A stretch of 64,000 nucleotides of DNA, from contig OY783204.1 of the NCBI GenBank assembly GCA_963678705.1, forward strand, positions 23,694,759 through 23,758,758, in the 5' to 3' direction. This DNA is from Panorpa germanica (lineage: Eukaryota > Arthropoda > Insecta > Mecoptera > Panorpidae). Below are positions 1 to 11,106 of the stretch, piece after piece. Under the pieces are notes generated by a model. It saw nothing but the letters and a program-made list of their open reading frames with translations, searched no databases and was not told where the DNA came from. Each line of letters opens with the position of its first letter. The stretch's first letter is position 1. The translations under genes were made by a program, and so were the position numbers.

Positions 1-301
1 CTACAATATGTGTATCATTCTCAAATGTTTGCTTATAATTCAACAAGTAAATAAGAGTGTCGTCATAAATACTTTCAACTTCCATAGACTTACTAACGAT
101 AGCCGAAGCTTCTTCATTTTTTAGAGTTGGAAGCAATGCTTCTACGATACTACTATATTTAACCCAAGCTTTGTCTAAGTTTTTGATTTTTAATTCAACT
201 ATTGTTAAGGATGTTGATTGGACTTCTAGATTTTTTGAAAACTCATTAATTAGATTGATTGTATTCTCAACTAGTGTGAGTGAATGAACGTTCGGTGCCA
301 T
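1..301 (-). CDS. BEL/Pao-like retrotransposon Gag, N-terminal part, runs off the left edge
   Basis: One open frame starts at an ATG at 301, just after an in-frame stop, and leaves the window at base 2 (100 codons seen). The pattern LTIVELKIKNLDKAWVKYSS followed by IVEALLP matches the N-terminal region upstream of DUF1759 in BEL/Pao polyproteins, where a heptad-like L..ELk.Rl..ld..w..y motif is usual. No stop or frameshift occurs in the visible part, so the element may still be full length to the left. The LTR and primer-binding site expected at higher coordinates were not identified. I infer the family from the motif, not from an alignment. Confidence 0.62.
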   Translation of the reverse strand, partial: MAPNVHSLTLVENTINLINEFSKNLEVQSTSLTIVELKIKNLDKAWVKYSSIVEALLPTLKNEEASAIVSKSMEVESIYDDTLIYLLNYKQTFENDTHIV

Positions 302-612
302 AGTACTTAATTAAAGTTATATATAATATACAGACTAAAGATTATTTTGTACCAATAAACGACTCTCCGAAAAATAGGATTCTGACAAGGAAAAATTGTT
401 AGCGAAAACAGTAACTCACTGGAAATTTCCGATGGGGCTCAGACACCGCAGTTGTAACAGGAAGGTAGTCTCTCTGATTGAACAGACTGCTATCTAACTG
501 CTTCAGCTCTTTACTTCTCCTTTTCAAAATTCTTTCTCGTTCATAAAGATGTTCTAAAAATATTAAACATGAATTAATATAATTGTAGAAACAATTATAG
601 GAAATATTATAG

Positions 613-1018
613 TAGATATTCAAAAGTATTGGATATAATACTAAAAATATTGAACAATGATGCTACAAAATTGTTATTTTATAACAAATATTCAAAAGTA
701 TTGAATATAATACTAAAAAATAATAGCTTCAATGAATTACAAGGATGCTACTAATAGATAGGTTATAGCAAATATTCAAAAGTATTGAATATAATACTAA
801 AAAAAAAATAATAGCTTCAATGAATTACAAGGATGCTACTAATAGATAGGTTATAGCAAATATTCAAAAGTATTGAATATAATACTAAAAAAAAATAATA
901 GCTTCAATGAATTACAAGGATGCTACTAATAGATAGGTTATAGCAAATATTCAAAAGTACTGAATATAATACTAAAAAAATAATAGCTTCAATGAATTAC
1001 AAGGATGCTACTAATAGA
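613..1018. repeat. Tandem minisatellite, 84-88 bp unit, about four copies
   Basis: Units begin with AAATATTCAAAAGTATTGAA at 686, 770, 858 and 945; a partial, diverged unit begins near 613. Each contains AATACTA, a variable poly-A run, AATAGCTTCAATGAATTACA and ATGCTACTAATAGA. Unit length differs mostly by the A-run (6 to 10 bases). Copies are nearly identical, which points to recent expansion. The array sits upstream of the BEL-like gag, so it may belong to that element's untranslated leader or LTR. Confidence 0.85.
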
Positions 1019-1138
1019 AAAAAATACAATTATCAATTTATGATAATAATTGTATACAAGATAAAAAGATACTGTCTTATTATACTTAACAAAAAAAACT
1101 TTCGATTTTGATCTATGTACAGCTGTGTGCAGGGTTCT

Positions 1139-1424
1139 GGAAACGATTAACATCAGTTTAGATTATTCCATTTGTTCTAGAAGCATCCATCCATTCGCTG
1201 GGGGCAAAAGATTTCTTTTTTTCTGGTTCAGCGGGCTGTTGTTTTACATCCACCGGACTTGTAGAAAAATTATGTGAAATACAGATGAATTGACGTTCTA
1301 TCTCGTACTCTTCGGCAATCTTGGAAATAATCGATCGACGTAGTGGTATCCAGAATAATTGATCTGCATCCAGGTGTAGAATATATAGAAAAAAATTTTG
1401 GGCGTACCTCTTGGATATTTATGT
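1139..1424 (-). pseudogene. Open frame downstream of the primer-binding site, possible gag remnant
   Basis: A minus-strand frame of roughly 90 codons without an early ATG lies where gag would begin, just inside the LTR and primer-binding site. It reads in part HLDADQLFWIPLRRSIISK, then AEPEKKKSFAPSEWMDASR before a stop near 1160. I do not recognise the family. A lysine/proline-rich tail and an upstream in-frame stop fit a broken retroelement Gag, but chance is possible. Borders are approximate. Confidence 0.28.
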
Positions 1425-1448
1425 GTAGGAATATCTCTTCGAGACCCC

Positions 1449-1467
1449 ACCTGACACCAATGTTGTA
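1449..1467 (-). promoter_or_regulatory. Retroelement primer-binding site (tRNA-Leu-like)
   Basis: The minus strand reads TTGGTGTCAGGTGGGGTCT just after the putative LTR end. Its complement ends in CCCCACCTGACACCA, which resembles the 3' end of eukaryotic tRNA-Leu including the CCA tail. Confidence 0.5.
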
Positions 1468-1468
1468 A

Positions 1469-1690
1469 AATTGTGTCGTATTGTCGTTCTGGAGGAGATT
1501 ACTCAGCTTACTAGTACATTCTGCAGGGATGCTAGCTTCTGGTAGTAGATTCTTCAGTTGACGACTTCCAACACCAATTACAGTAGTAATCGAATATCTT
1601 TCTTAAGATGATTAATAAGGATTCTTGTTCAGACGGTGTATTGTTGCAATTAGAGAATACTTGAGCGGTCTAAAGTAACCTCGTTGCGAC
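1469..1690 (-). mobile_element. Probable LTR of a Gypsy-like retrotransposon
   Basis: Read on the minus strand, this stretch starts TGTCGCAAC and ends TTTTACAACA, the usual TG...CA form of an LTR. It is followed at once by a primer-binding site (1449-1467). No second copy exists in the window, so length and 5' border are a best guess. This is a lone LTR with a little internal sequence. Confidence 0.42.
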
Positions 1691-2481
1691 ATGCGACGGT
1701 TGAACAATTAGTATCTTTTTATTACTATTAATACAAACACTTTTATTAAAATATATCATTTATTCGTTGTAATATTATATCTGCTTACTTAATTACAATA
1801 GTATTTTATTAGATTAACGAAGATGACAGATATAAAACAAAATGTAATTCTATAGTGTTATAATTTAATTAATAGTTGAAATGTGCTCACTATTCAATAC
1901 GTACGAAGTTGCGAATAGTAATGCTTGCTTTGAGACTCAGGAGAAGACTGGCTTTCAGCGTCTTGTGCAATTTAATATATAATAATTTATTTCACATCAC
2001 AGAACGCCAATACTGAATTACCAGCATTAAATCAATATTAATCTCCACAAACCAGAGACAATATTTATAAGCGCTAAACTTAAATAATTATTCTTTACGA
2101 TCTTAATACTAATACAAAAACTGTTTACATAATATAATTCTATTACATAATTAACATTTAATATCATTAAAAATAAAAGGTAAGTGCGACATATGCGTAC
2201 TTACAACAATATTATATACTACATGGCTCAAATATATCTTCGATACAAAATTGATTTAGAAACTTTTTATAAAGCAGTGAAGCCCAAAATAAGGTTTTAT
2301 GATGTTATATTTTTGCCTACGTGTGTGTACCACAAGGAACTACTGATCATCTAATTATATTTGATTTTTAATGTGCTTTATATAGCTTCTTATAAGCTAC
2401 TATAAATACATTGTGCCATCCGAGAAAAATACAACATCGAAACGTTTTGCAAGATGTCATGGCAGATTCTTATTACAGCGT
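1691..2481. other. Intergenic, no feature seen
   Basis: AT-rich sequence without a plausible reading frame, clear repeat or RNA gene. Confidence 0.5.
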
Positions 2482-2695
2482 CCCAGTAAACGATTTGGTG
2501 ATATGATTCGTTATGTAAATTTTGCTTACTTTTTCATTTTAACATTAATTCGCATCAACTTTTTCGTTGTTTCGAAGCTGACAGATGAAGAGGTTTCGCC
2601 ATTCGTATAGCAGTAGTTCACTATAGCAAAGCATTTCATATGAACGACTGTGAGTATACTTTTTCATGACAAAAATTCATTGTTTTTAATAAACA
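2482..2695 (+). mobile_element. MITE family A, degraded copy
   Basis: Starts with CCCAGTAAACGATTTGGTGA and contains the family core CGCATCAACTTT and CATTTCATATGAACGACTGT followed by TTTTCATGACAAAAA. The right end is not recognisable. Related copies lie at 5192-5434, about 33990-34185 (inverted) and 34759-35506. Confidence 0.6.
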
Positions 2696-3845
2696 TGATT
2701 ACAAATGGAGCCCAAATTTAATACTAGGGTACCTTATCAATAAGTTATAAAAAGGTCAATGATTGATGAATATGACCAAGTAATAGAACTAAGTCATTTT
2801 AAAGATGTTTCAATAAGAGGTGTTATTTTAAATTAACAGAAAAACGCAATATTTTCATGAAAAGTGGTGATATTTTTATTTTAATTTAAAGTGCAAACTC
2901 TGAGGTTAGTCATGAAATACAATATCTGACAAATTTCACCGCAGTTATGGTTGTATGTTGGCAGTTAAAAAATGGTTAATTAAAAACTTATAATCAACAT
3001 CATAATAAATTAAAATGTAAACGAAATACCACTACAGATTATTGGAAATCACTATTATGTCATCACTTTGACAATCACTGTTTCTATGCCCCTAAAACAT
3101 CTGCAACTCCTAGTACATTATAAAATTTCTTACTGCAGAGAAAATATATATTGTAGAATGGTTCTACAGAAATACGAATGCCACCATTTCCCAAATCAAA
3201 TATTACATTTGGAACTATAGAAATCTGGATAGAATATGAAATAGAAATCACAATTGAACATGAAGTAAAATAAATCTAAATTCTGAAGCATCTCCATCTC
3301 CATCTTCATCTTCGACGGAGCTTGAAACGTGTTCTGTTGGAACCTGCACTTTAAAAGGGGAGGTAAAGGGGTGGGGATAAATGGAATAAACTTTATTTGT
3401 ATATCAAATATGCAGACTTCAATTTCAATGTTTGATTTATGTTTGAAAACCACTTTGCTGTAAATTTTAAAGCAAACAAATCTCTAAGAAGGAAATATGA
3501 AAAGACAATGTGAAGATTATACCTTAGCAAATATATATTAATTGGAAAACATAAGATATTGTTCAAAATGAGATAGATATATGTGGGCTACACTGTTGCC
3601 TAATAAGTTTACGATTATGTATGTATTAAATTAATTTAAATTGATACCAAACCAAAAGATTAACGATTAGTCAGTGACGGCAACTGCCCCGCAACGGCTA
3701 GGGGTCTTACGCCCCGAAAAGAAATACCAGGCGAGGAATTGTATAAACTAATTTTTAGTAATATGGTACAATCAACTTTCCCGAATGTAATGACAGTATT
3801 TTCAATTTTTAAATAAATTTTAGAATCATATTTTTATGATTCAAA
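2696..3845. other. Intergenic, no feature seen
   Basis: No gene or clear repeat. A minus-strand frame at 3196-3453 is low in complexity and unrecognised. A G-rich patch near 3350-3380 resembles the start of family B copies. Confidence 0.4.
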
Positions 3846-3849
3846 TAAA

Positions 3850-4530
3850 ATAAAGGTCAAAACGATAAAAAAGAAGAAAAGAATATTTTCGATAATGTTT
3901 TTTGACGACACAGTTAATATTTTTATAATTACTACATGATAACATGACATTAGAAGAATACTTTGTGAAATTTTCATAAATAACTGTTAAGAAATGAGAC
4001 ATTGACAGCGAATCTCCGCAGACGTCACAAAAAAAAGTAACATTGCAGTGCCACTTATAACTCATCACTGAATTTTCTGAAATCGAAAATCCAAAATGAT
4101 TTTATTAGTTGATAAGTTTCTGCAGGTAACGCTGTTGAGTTTTTCTTTTTTTATTGATTTTTCAATTTTTGACAGCACTTCGAAGTCAAAATACCGATTT
4201 TCAAGAAAATAATCAGAAACCTTGTTATTTTAAAATACGTTAAAATTAAAAAATTAAAAAAAACTCGACATCATTACCTCGGCATTTATGTAAAGAAAAC
4301 GTGTACAAAATTTCGGTCAAAAGAATCGGTCCAGTAGATTTTGAGCTAGAGATGGCACCGACTTTGAAAAAGCTATGTGTGAGAAACAGCATTTAAAAGT
4401 TTCAAAGTAACACGAAACCAGACTAGAGAGGTGAAGACTTAAAACTCTATATCTCCGACAGTTTTACTCCAATCGACTTCAAATTTTTACACAACAAACT
4501 TAATATGTTGTACAATAATATAAATAAATT
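3850..4530 (+). repeat. Dispersed repeat family B, copy 1
   Basis: Shares long stretches with 20676-21384 (same orientation) and 16290-16650 (inverted). Common landmarks are TCGATAATGTTTTTTGACGA, GACATTGACAGCGAATCTCC, TAAAACTCTATATCTCCGAC and a tail ACAATAATATAAATAAATTT. No coding frame is conserved among the copies, so the family is non-autonomous. The class of element is unknown; no terminal inverted repeat or target duplication was found. Confidence 0.8.
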
Positions 4531-5191
4531 TAAAAAAAGAAAAAGTAATCAATAGTAATTGTCAACCATTTCAAGAATTTCTACATTTTATGCTAATTAG
4601 TTAGTATTAATTGCGAGAGCAGAACTTTCTAAAGTGCTCAATCAGACCCGAACACACATATGTATGTACAAGTTTCTACATTTTTCAAGTTTATTTTTTT
4701 ATGTATTCGTCTCTAAATTCAAAGTGTTTTGTTGTTTGACGTTTTTCTAACGTATTAAATCTGTAACCAGACGTTTGCTGTGACTTGTGGTGGATGTATT
4801 ATTAAATTTAAATGTTTTATGACTCCCTAGGGGTGGCCCGAGTCGCCTGTGTTCTCTGTGGTTGATAATCAAGGGTTGTATGTTGAATGGTGCTGTTTTT
4901 TTTATGAATTCGTGGAATACATACATTCTGGTAACAACGTGGGCGGCGCAGTTTACGAGTATTTTCTGTTTTTATTGGAAAAGGGCTCAATTTTATATGT
5001 TTGTAGTTTATTAAAGTATGTTGTTGTTCATTGGGCTAGTCACAGGTTGATATTTCGTTTTTTTTTTTTTGATTTAACTATTTTTCGTGGAACGTTACAA
5101 CTAAAATTAAACAGGTGTTGTAATATCCGTTGTAAGTTCTTAATTACCGTTTTGTATCGCAATTAACTGTATAATCACACACGACACAGTG

Positions 5192-5434
5192 CCCAGTAAT
5201 CAATTTGGTGAAGTGTCCTGTTTTGTGACGTTTCTATCACTATTGCACTTCAATTATAGTTCGCATCAACTTTATCTTCATTTGTATTCCGACAGGTTGA
5301 GTTGTTTCGCTGATAAAATAGGCATTTCACATGAACGACTGTAAGAAACTGAACTGTAAACGAACTCTTTGATGACAAAAAAATCATACGTATCTTCAAT
5401 ATGATGGTAAAGTGATTCCAAAATGTTTACTAGG
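5192..5434 (+). mobile_element. MITE family A, complete 243 bp copy
   Basis: Inverted ends CCCAGTAATCAATTTGG (5192-5208) and CCAAAATGTTTACTAGG (5418-5434) bound a non-coding body. The body carries TTCGCATCAACTTTATCTTC and CATTTCACATGAACGACTGT. I could not assign a target duplication, so the superfamily is open. Confidence 0.78.
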
Positions 5435-5624
5435 ACGAACCATTGACCGCATGTTTGTAATCACTGTTTTATCTTGTCTCTTAGATATGATACATATCCA
5501 GTTTAAAGCTTTTCTTTATTTTATTTATATGTATTTTTATTTTAGCTAATGTAAATATCAGTTTTGTGTACTTTTTATATTTTTGAAGAATCTTTAGATG
5601 TTTAACAGTCACTAAGATTCTCAA

Positions 5625-5719
5625 AATAATATTCTTTTAAAAGTGATTCGTAAAATGTTTCACTCATATAAATCAGATCTGTTCGATTACGTTCATTGCT
5701 CGCAAGACTCAGGAATATA
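5625..5719 (+). repeat. Half copy of the foldback element seen at 46667-46908
   Basis: TTTTAAAAGTGATTCGTAAA, GTTTCACTCATATAAATCAG and CGCAAGACTCAGGAATA match the right arm of the palindromic element at 46667-46908. The left arm is missing. The mariner-like MITE at 5724 begins within a few bases of the arm's outer end. Confidence 0.72.
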
Positions 5720-5723
5720 TGTA

Positions 5724-6303
5724 CAGGGTGTCCCAATATTCAACGATAAGCGGGCACCAGAAGATGGTCCTGCTCATGACTACACAAGAAAAAAACAAAA
5801 AAAGAAATTTATCTCATTTTATTTAGGAAAAAAAATTTTTGGAAAATTGAAACACCTTAAAATGTTTTTAACTACCATGACCACAATTTTTACCAAATAT
5901 TTCGGATTTTTTTTTGTATCGGCAACTTAAATAGCACTGCTATCCACCACAACTATTAAAAATCCCAGAATGCTAGTACTTTTTACACAAAAATCAATCG
6001 AAATTATTTTTTTCCCTAAAATTTTTAAAGATTTTTACATTCTGTCCACTTTAACTCATCGTAGTGCAAAATAAAAGTATGAACACTACTATGGCAAATT
6101 TTTTTAAAAACTGACGCAACTTTTCAGGATTCCAAAAAGGTATAATACTCCACGAAAACTAGCAATAAAAGAAAATTATGAAATTAAAATTTAAATTATT
6201 TTTCTAACAAAATGAGATAATTTTTTTCTTCTTTTTTTCTTGTGTAGTCATGAGCAGGACCACCCTCTGCTGCCCGCTTATCGTTGAATATTGGGTCACC
6301 CTG
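5724..6303. mobile_element. Mariner-like MITE with long inverted repeats and TA duplication
   Basis: The left arm begins CAGGGTGTCCCAATATTCAA and the right arm, reverse-complemented, begins CAGGGTGACCCAATATTCAA. Matching continues about 110 bp with few mismatches (ACGATAAGCGGGCA, GGTCCTGCTCATGACTACAC, ATCTCATTTT). TA lies immediately outside both ends (5722-5723 and 6304-6305), the target duplication of Tc1/mariner elements. The 580 bp hold no transposase. The reading frame at 5643-5930 merely crosses the left border. Confidence 0.88.
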
Positions 6304-6305
6304 TA

Positions 6306-8320
6306 TAAATGTTCTAAAATTTCTAAAACAAACTTAATTGGTTGTTTTATCAATATCATATGTGATCGCTAACGACTCTTCGTTTAAGTGCTACTGACTT
6401 AAACAATCAAGGTTGGTTTGAGAGATGTGAGTAGAAAATTCATTTTATTTTAGTGTTCGTAAAGATATATGAAGGGGAAACTATGTACTTGCAGTGCAAT
6501 GGGTGAGTCCACAAATAATACTCCTATCTACGTACGACTACGTGGGGTATATTCGTATATTCCCTCAATATATCCACTAATATAAAGTTTGTTAAACGTT
6601 CAAATAAACCGAAGGGACGATCTTTTATATCCGGCTGTCGTTACCATCACTTGGCGCTGATGTTGGTTGCAATAATCAAAATTAAAAGCAAATACTGAAG
6701 TATTGCTGTAACACTTCTTGTAGGATTGTAACCAGTACTTCTCAATGTGTGTATCGCGCAGAACTATAGCTCAAATTACGAAAGATTACGATTGCGTGAG
6801 TCATGTTTAAAACAAGTTGAATTGTATATAAATCTACGATGTAATAGAAAAGCACTGTCTCATTAATTTTTTATAATGTATATAGGAACAAATGAAATAA
6901 AATTTATCATCGTATCTTAAATTTATACGGCTCTTATTATCCGTTTTAAGCAGGAGTACTGTCGACCTCTCGTAATTTTAACTATAGTTTCATTTTTTTC
7001 TCTTTATTTACCTTTAGGAATATACCTTTCAAAAGGGTTTCTAGAGTAATGGGCCCCCCAAGACAAGAGATAGAAAACGAAATCTTAAAAAGAAATCGAC
7101 AATTTTCATAAACTTATTAGATATAAGATTATGCTTCTGATATTTTCCATTTCAAATGCTTATTTCATTTTAATATTGTAACTGTATTAATAGTTATATC
7201 GACTTTATAGTCAAAAGTGTAAAATATTTTCTTTGGATGAATGGTAAATTTAATTTACAGTGTATAGAATGCATAAATCGAATATTTTACTATTTTATTG
7301 GAAACAAATTTATGAAGGGATGGAAGAGAGGCTTCTAAAAATATGTTACCCATGAGGGTTAATTAGTCCCTTTGCTCCGGGGCCCCTAAATGGCTAGTTA
7401 CGTATTGGAAATAAGGTATCGTAAAGCCCCATTCCCACTCACTCTTTTTAGTTTTAATTTAAGGTTATAACCTTAAATGCAATTTTGACCTTGTAAAATC
7501 ATGCGTCAGTAATATACATATTTTGTAATAATTTTGTAATCTTTGTTTAATATAAATTATTGTATTAAATATAATTAATTTTAATTCTTTATATTTCCAA
7601 AGCTGAAAGTTAAATAATAATAACAATATATCTTTCTCTTTCGCACACATTTTGTACACACTTTCCAGGTCAGCGTTCTCTCTCCATATATATATGCTCT
7701 AAGGAGATACACAAATTTCAGAGATATTGGACTAGTTTTTTAACTGTTAACGGAAGCAACCATCAATCGTAGATCGGAGTTTGGCACAGACTTTATTAAC
7801 CTCATTGTGCTAAATCTGTTCCATCAGGTTAAGACCGTACCTGCCTCCCATTAATGTCTAACAGCATTAGACATAATTATTCTACGCCAGTCGGCGCTAA
7901 AATAATAATGCATCATCAGCATCCACTCTCTCTGCAGTCTGCAGCATATGGTCATGTAACCACGAGTCCTGTGAGGTAAGGGGAATAAAGGGGGTTGGAT
8001 ACGGAAATTTAATACCACAATTGCACATAGTAAATCAATACGAGAGCTGACTATGTGCCAATTTAATCAAATAGATCTCTACATTGCATATTGGTGCGGT
8101 TTGGCTGCAGTTACTGGAGCCGGATTTAATTTAAATTGAAGTCACAGTGGTTCTATAATTACTGAAATAACAGTTGCCATGTTGTGGTTTTGAGGAGAAA
8201 ATTCATTTCAAATTCTGCTGTTTCATTTGGTGGTTTCATCTGCATTTAAATGCAATTATAACATGTATTTAATCCAGGTCTATGTTGGCTTGAATATTGC
8301 GATAAAATCATTTGAATAAT
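6306..8320. other. Intergenic; one palindrome, otherwise no gene
   Basis: Contains a perfect 20-bp palindrome at 7458-7477. Just before it, from about 7427, the sequence CATTCCCACTCACTCTTTTT resembles the end of repeat family C (47648-48352, 49655-50160), so a piece of that family may lie here. Nothing else is supported. Confidence 0.45.
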
Positions 8321-8566
8321 TTAGAAACCAAATTCATTTTGGAGCAGTTTTCTAACCAAAATTATCCGAGAAATTTGCAGGAACTGTTGAGAAAGCTTCA
8401 ACATCTTGAATTTTCTTGGTGAGATCATCACTAACTTAAAAGGCTTACCACTGTGATCATCATTCATCATGTTTCTTCTTCCATCTTTAAGGAATCGGAT
8501 GCAGATGAATCTTTGCTGACACATATTTTGGGCAAAGAGAATTTTATCACACACAGCACTTCTCAT
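8321..8566 (-). pseudogene. Mariner-like transposase relic, HTH region
   Basis: The frame contains RFLKDGRRNMMNDDHSGKPF, close to the [RF]K[DE]GR...[DN]D..SG[RK]P signature at the end of the first helix-turn-helix of mariner-family transposases (HTH_48). After it the likely frame shifts: an alternative frame reads SDDLTKKIQDVEAF. No catalytic DD34D/E region follows. I judge it a short decayed fragment; the match rests on one motif. Confidence 0.4.
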
Positions 8567-9623
8567 TCAGAGAGATTTCTTATTGTAGCAATCATTTTGT
8601 GAAGATATAACCGTACGAACCTGATTTCAGTAATATTTTTCGAAGCACGTCCTAAGCCACAGTCAGAAAATATATTTGGGTACGTTCAGGAAAAGAAATT
8701 TCGATATTAAAGCTTAAGTTTATGGGGTGGGGCAATACATTTTTGCTTCTAAAACTTTCTGCTTCCGTTTTTGATCCAAAATGCCTTCGAAACGGATACT
8801 CTTTTCCTTTTGTTGTCCGTAAGTCACCCTATATCGCTCAAATGTCGATTCATATACTAGGTCGAGTTCTAGAATATCGTATTCGAATTTTATACGCTCC
8901 GAATCCAAATTGTTTGTACGGAATGAGCATACTCTGTCTTATGTTATAAATTTAATTGTTTTAGACAGGATTTCATCCTTTGCTTCTACTCTATATTTCC
9001 TATTTCTATTCTTTCACTTCTACATCTATGAAATTATTCACACCATAAATAATTCAATGGACTTTTAAACTCCAAGTCAGAAGTTATTTTAGTTACACTT
9101 TACGTTTTTATTATTCAATTTTAGAATTACCCCTTTACAATTAAGTTAACCGTAAAAATAAGTCATCTGTGACAGTCTTCTTGTCCTTGTTCGAGTTATT
9201 CCTAGTACATTCTATGGTAAATTTTATTAGTTGGGATGCATTGATCCAGTGGTGTAGGTACAGTTACGTTATTTTTGGGCTATATTAAGTAATATACATA
9301 ACATATTATGTGACGTAATATATGCATAATCCCTAATGTATATACTGTATATGTATATAATGTAATGTATATGCAATGTAATATAGATAATGTATATTGT
9401 AATGTATAGATATATTTTTAAAAGAAGCAGTAAAGTAGATCACAAAATGTAGTAGTTTACGTAACAAATATAAAATGATGTTAGATACACCTTAAATATA
9501 TTTAAGAGTGTTTAATAGTTAAACTAGTAAAAAATTAATCTAATTTCTACTCGTATTTCACAGCTAATAGATATTTGTCTTTCTAAATATAGCCCGGTCA
9601 AAATAAACATTTCAATTAGCTAT

Positions 9624-9980
9624 AATTCGCATAGAGCTAAAAGTTGGTATAGACATTGGGTACATTATTACAAATAAAATACTAAAAGTCCTACCCGATT
9701 GCATATCTGCAAGAAAAGTTATTCAAGGTCAATGATAAACAAAAATGGTATTTCCAATTTTTACGGTAAAAGTTTTATCATAAAAATAGATTAGACAAAA
9801 ATTGTAGATCCTGAAATAATCTACAAATATTGTTCGTATACTTTTTTTCTAAGAATCACCATTCCTGACTTGTGACCTTAAATAACTTTTTATGCAGATG
9901 TGCGATCAGTGTGGACTTTTAGTATTTTATTTGTAATAATGTCTCTAAGGTCTATACCATCTTTCAGCTCTATGCCAAAT
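9624..9980. mobile_element. Foldback element with about 110-bp inverted arms
   Basis: The left arm GCATAGAGCTAAAAGTTGGT and following bases pair with the right arm (reverse complement GCATAGAGCTGAAAGATGGT). The next block ATTATTACAAATAAAATACT is identical in both arms, and matching extends to AAAAAGTTATTTAAGGTCA. The central spacer of about 130 bp is unique. No target duplication was identified. Confidence 0.8.
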
Positions 9981-10734
9981 AGGGGTAATATTAAATGAAA
10001 AAGTAAATTAAATATCAAAACAGCGAATGAGAATGAGTCTTTAGTAAATTGTCTTTCACTAATTGATACGAGTATCTACGCCACTGAGATAACACACAAG
10101 ATCTCCCAACTTAAATAAACTGTTTTTATAGTCACAAATTCTTGACCTCTGCTCCTTTAAGTTTCCTCAAGAAAATACCGCATGCCACCGTCGCTGCACA
10201 ACGTAACGCAGTACAACGCAGCAGAATTGTCATAAAAATGTTTTTATTTTTAAAACTTTCAAGTTCGTTCGCGTCTGTCACTCAAGTCATTTCATCCCGT
10301 CATTGGAATCATCGTAAAACCAACCATTTTATTATAACTGAGATTTATAGAAATAATTAAAAATTTAAATGAATATTTTTCAATGCATTTTTATGTTCGT
10401 GCTTTCAAGGTTGGTATGTATAACTAATAAATTATAAATTCAAGAATCGTTTTGATCGTCGGTTTTTTTTTTTCATTTTACCTGTAGTATTTTTTTTATT
10501 TCGTTTTTTTTTAAATTTTTCTGGTATACTCTATGCCGACTTCTGTGTTCTTTGCATGTGTTGTGTCACAATACATACATACTACGTATCGATACGACAG
10601 TACGCCAAGTCAAACTTGTGTACTGTAGGGTGTATTGGAATTGTTTTGCACTCACATAATTTATCATGAGAGCAAACTCTTACTTTAATTTTTATCGATA
10701 CACCACTGTTATGAAAGAGACTATTGCATTCCCT

Positions 10735-11105
10735 TCCAGTATGAGACGGCTGGTTGCATTTACAAGGTTCGGATAGGTTTAGCGTTGTAGTATGTATTCG
10801 TTTGGTTAAAATTCGCTGATATACGCTTCCCGTATGAGAGCTACGTAACGTCCGTATTTGGACAGTTTTGTCGCTTGTATTATGCGATGGTTCATTTCAT
10901 TTACGAGGTTCGGATAGGTAAAGCACAGTATCGCGTATACGTCCTCCGAAATTCGATTAAATACGCTTGAAGTGTACGACAGGCCTAAAGAATACATACT
11001 AAAGTGTCCTTTATGTCAGGTTAAAATTCGCTGATATACGCTTCCAGTATGAGACCTACGTAACGCCCGTATTCGGACGGCTTCGCCGCTTGCAGTGTGC
11101 GACAG
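10735..11105. repeat. Diverged direct repeats, about 218 bp apart
   Basis: GGTTAAAATTCGCTGATATA continuing through CGCTTCC, GTATGAGA and CTACGTAACG occurs at 10803 and again at 11021. A second shared block, AGGTTCGGATAGGT, occurs at 10769 and 10907, and GACAGGCCTAA at 10979 and 11101. This looks like an old tandem duplication with internal sub-repeats of about 110-140 bp. Confidence 0.7.
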
Positions 11106-11106
11106 G

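Noticed and set aside
302..360. Primer-binding site of the BEL-like element (TGGTACAA on the minus strand)
   Set aside because: Not preceded by a CA-ending LTR border and has no repeated LTR; too weak to call.
4849..5166. 105-codon plus-strand reading frame
   Set aside because: Phe/Tyr/Val-rich composition typical of chance frames in T-rich DNA; no motif, no splice context, and it ends just before a MITE.
7020..7400. GGGCCCC motifs at both ends of an interval
   Set aside because: The two ends do not form a consistent inverted repeat and no target duplication is present.
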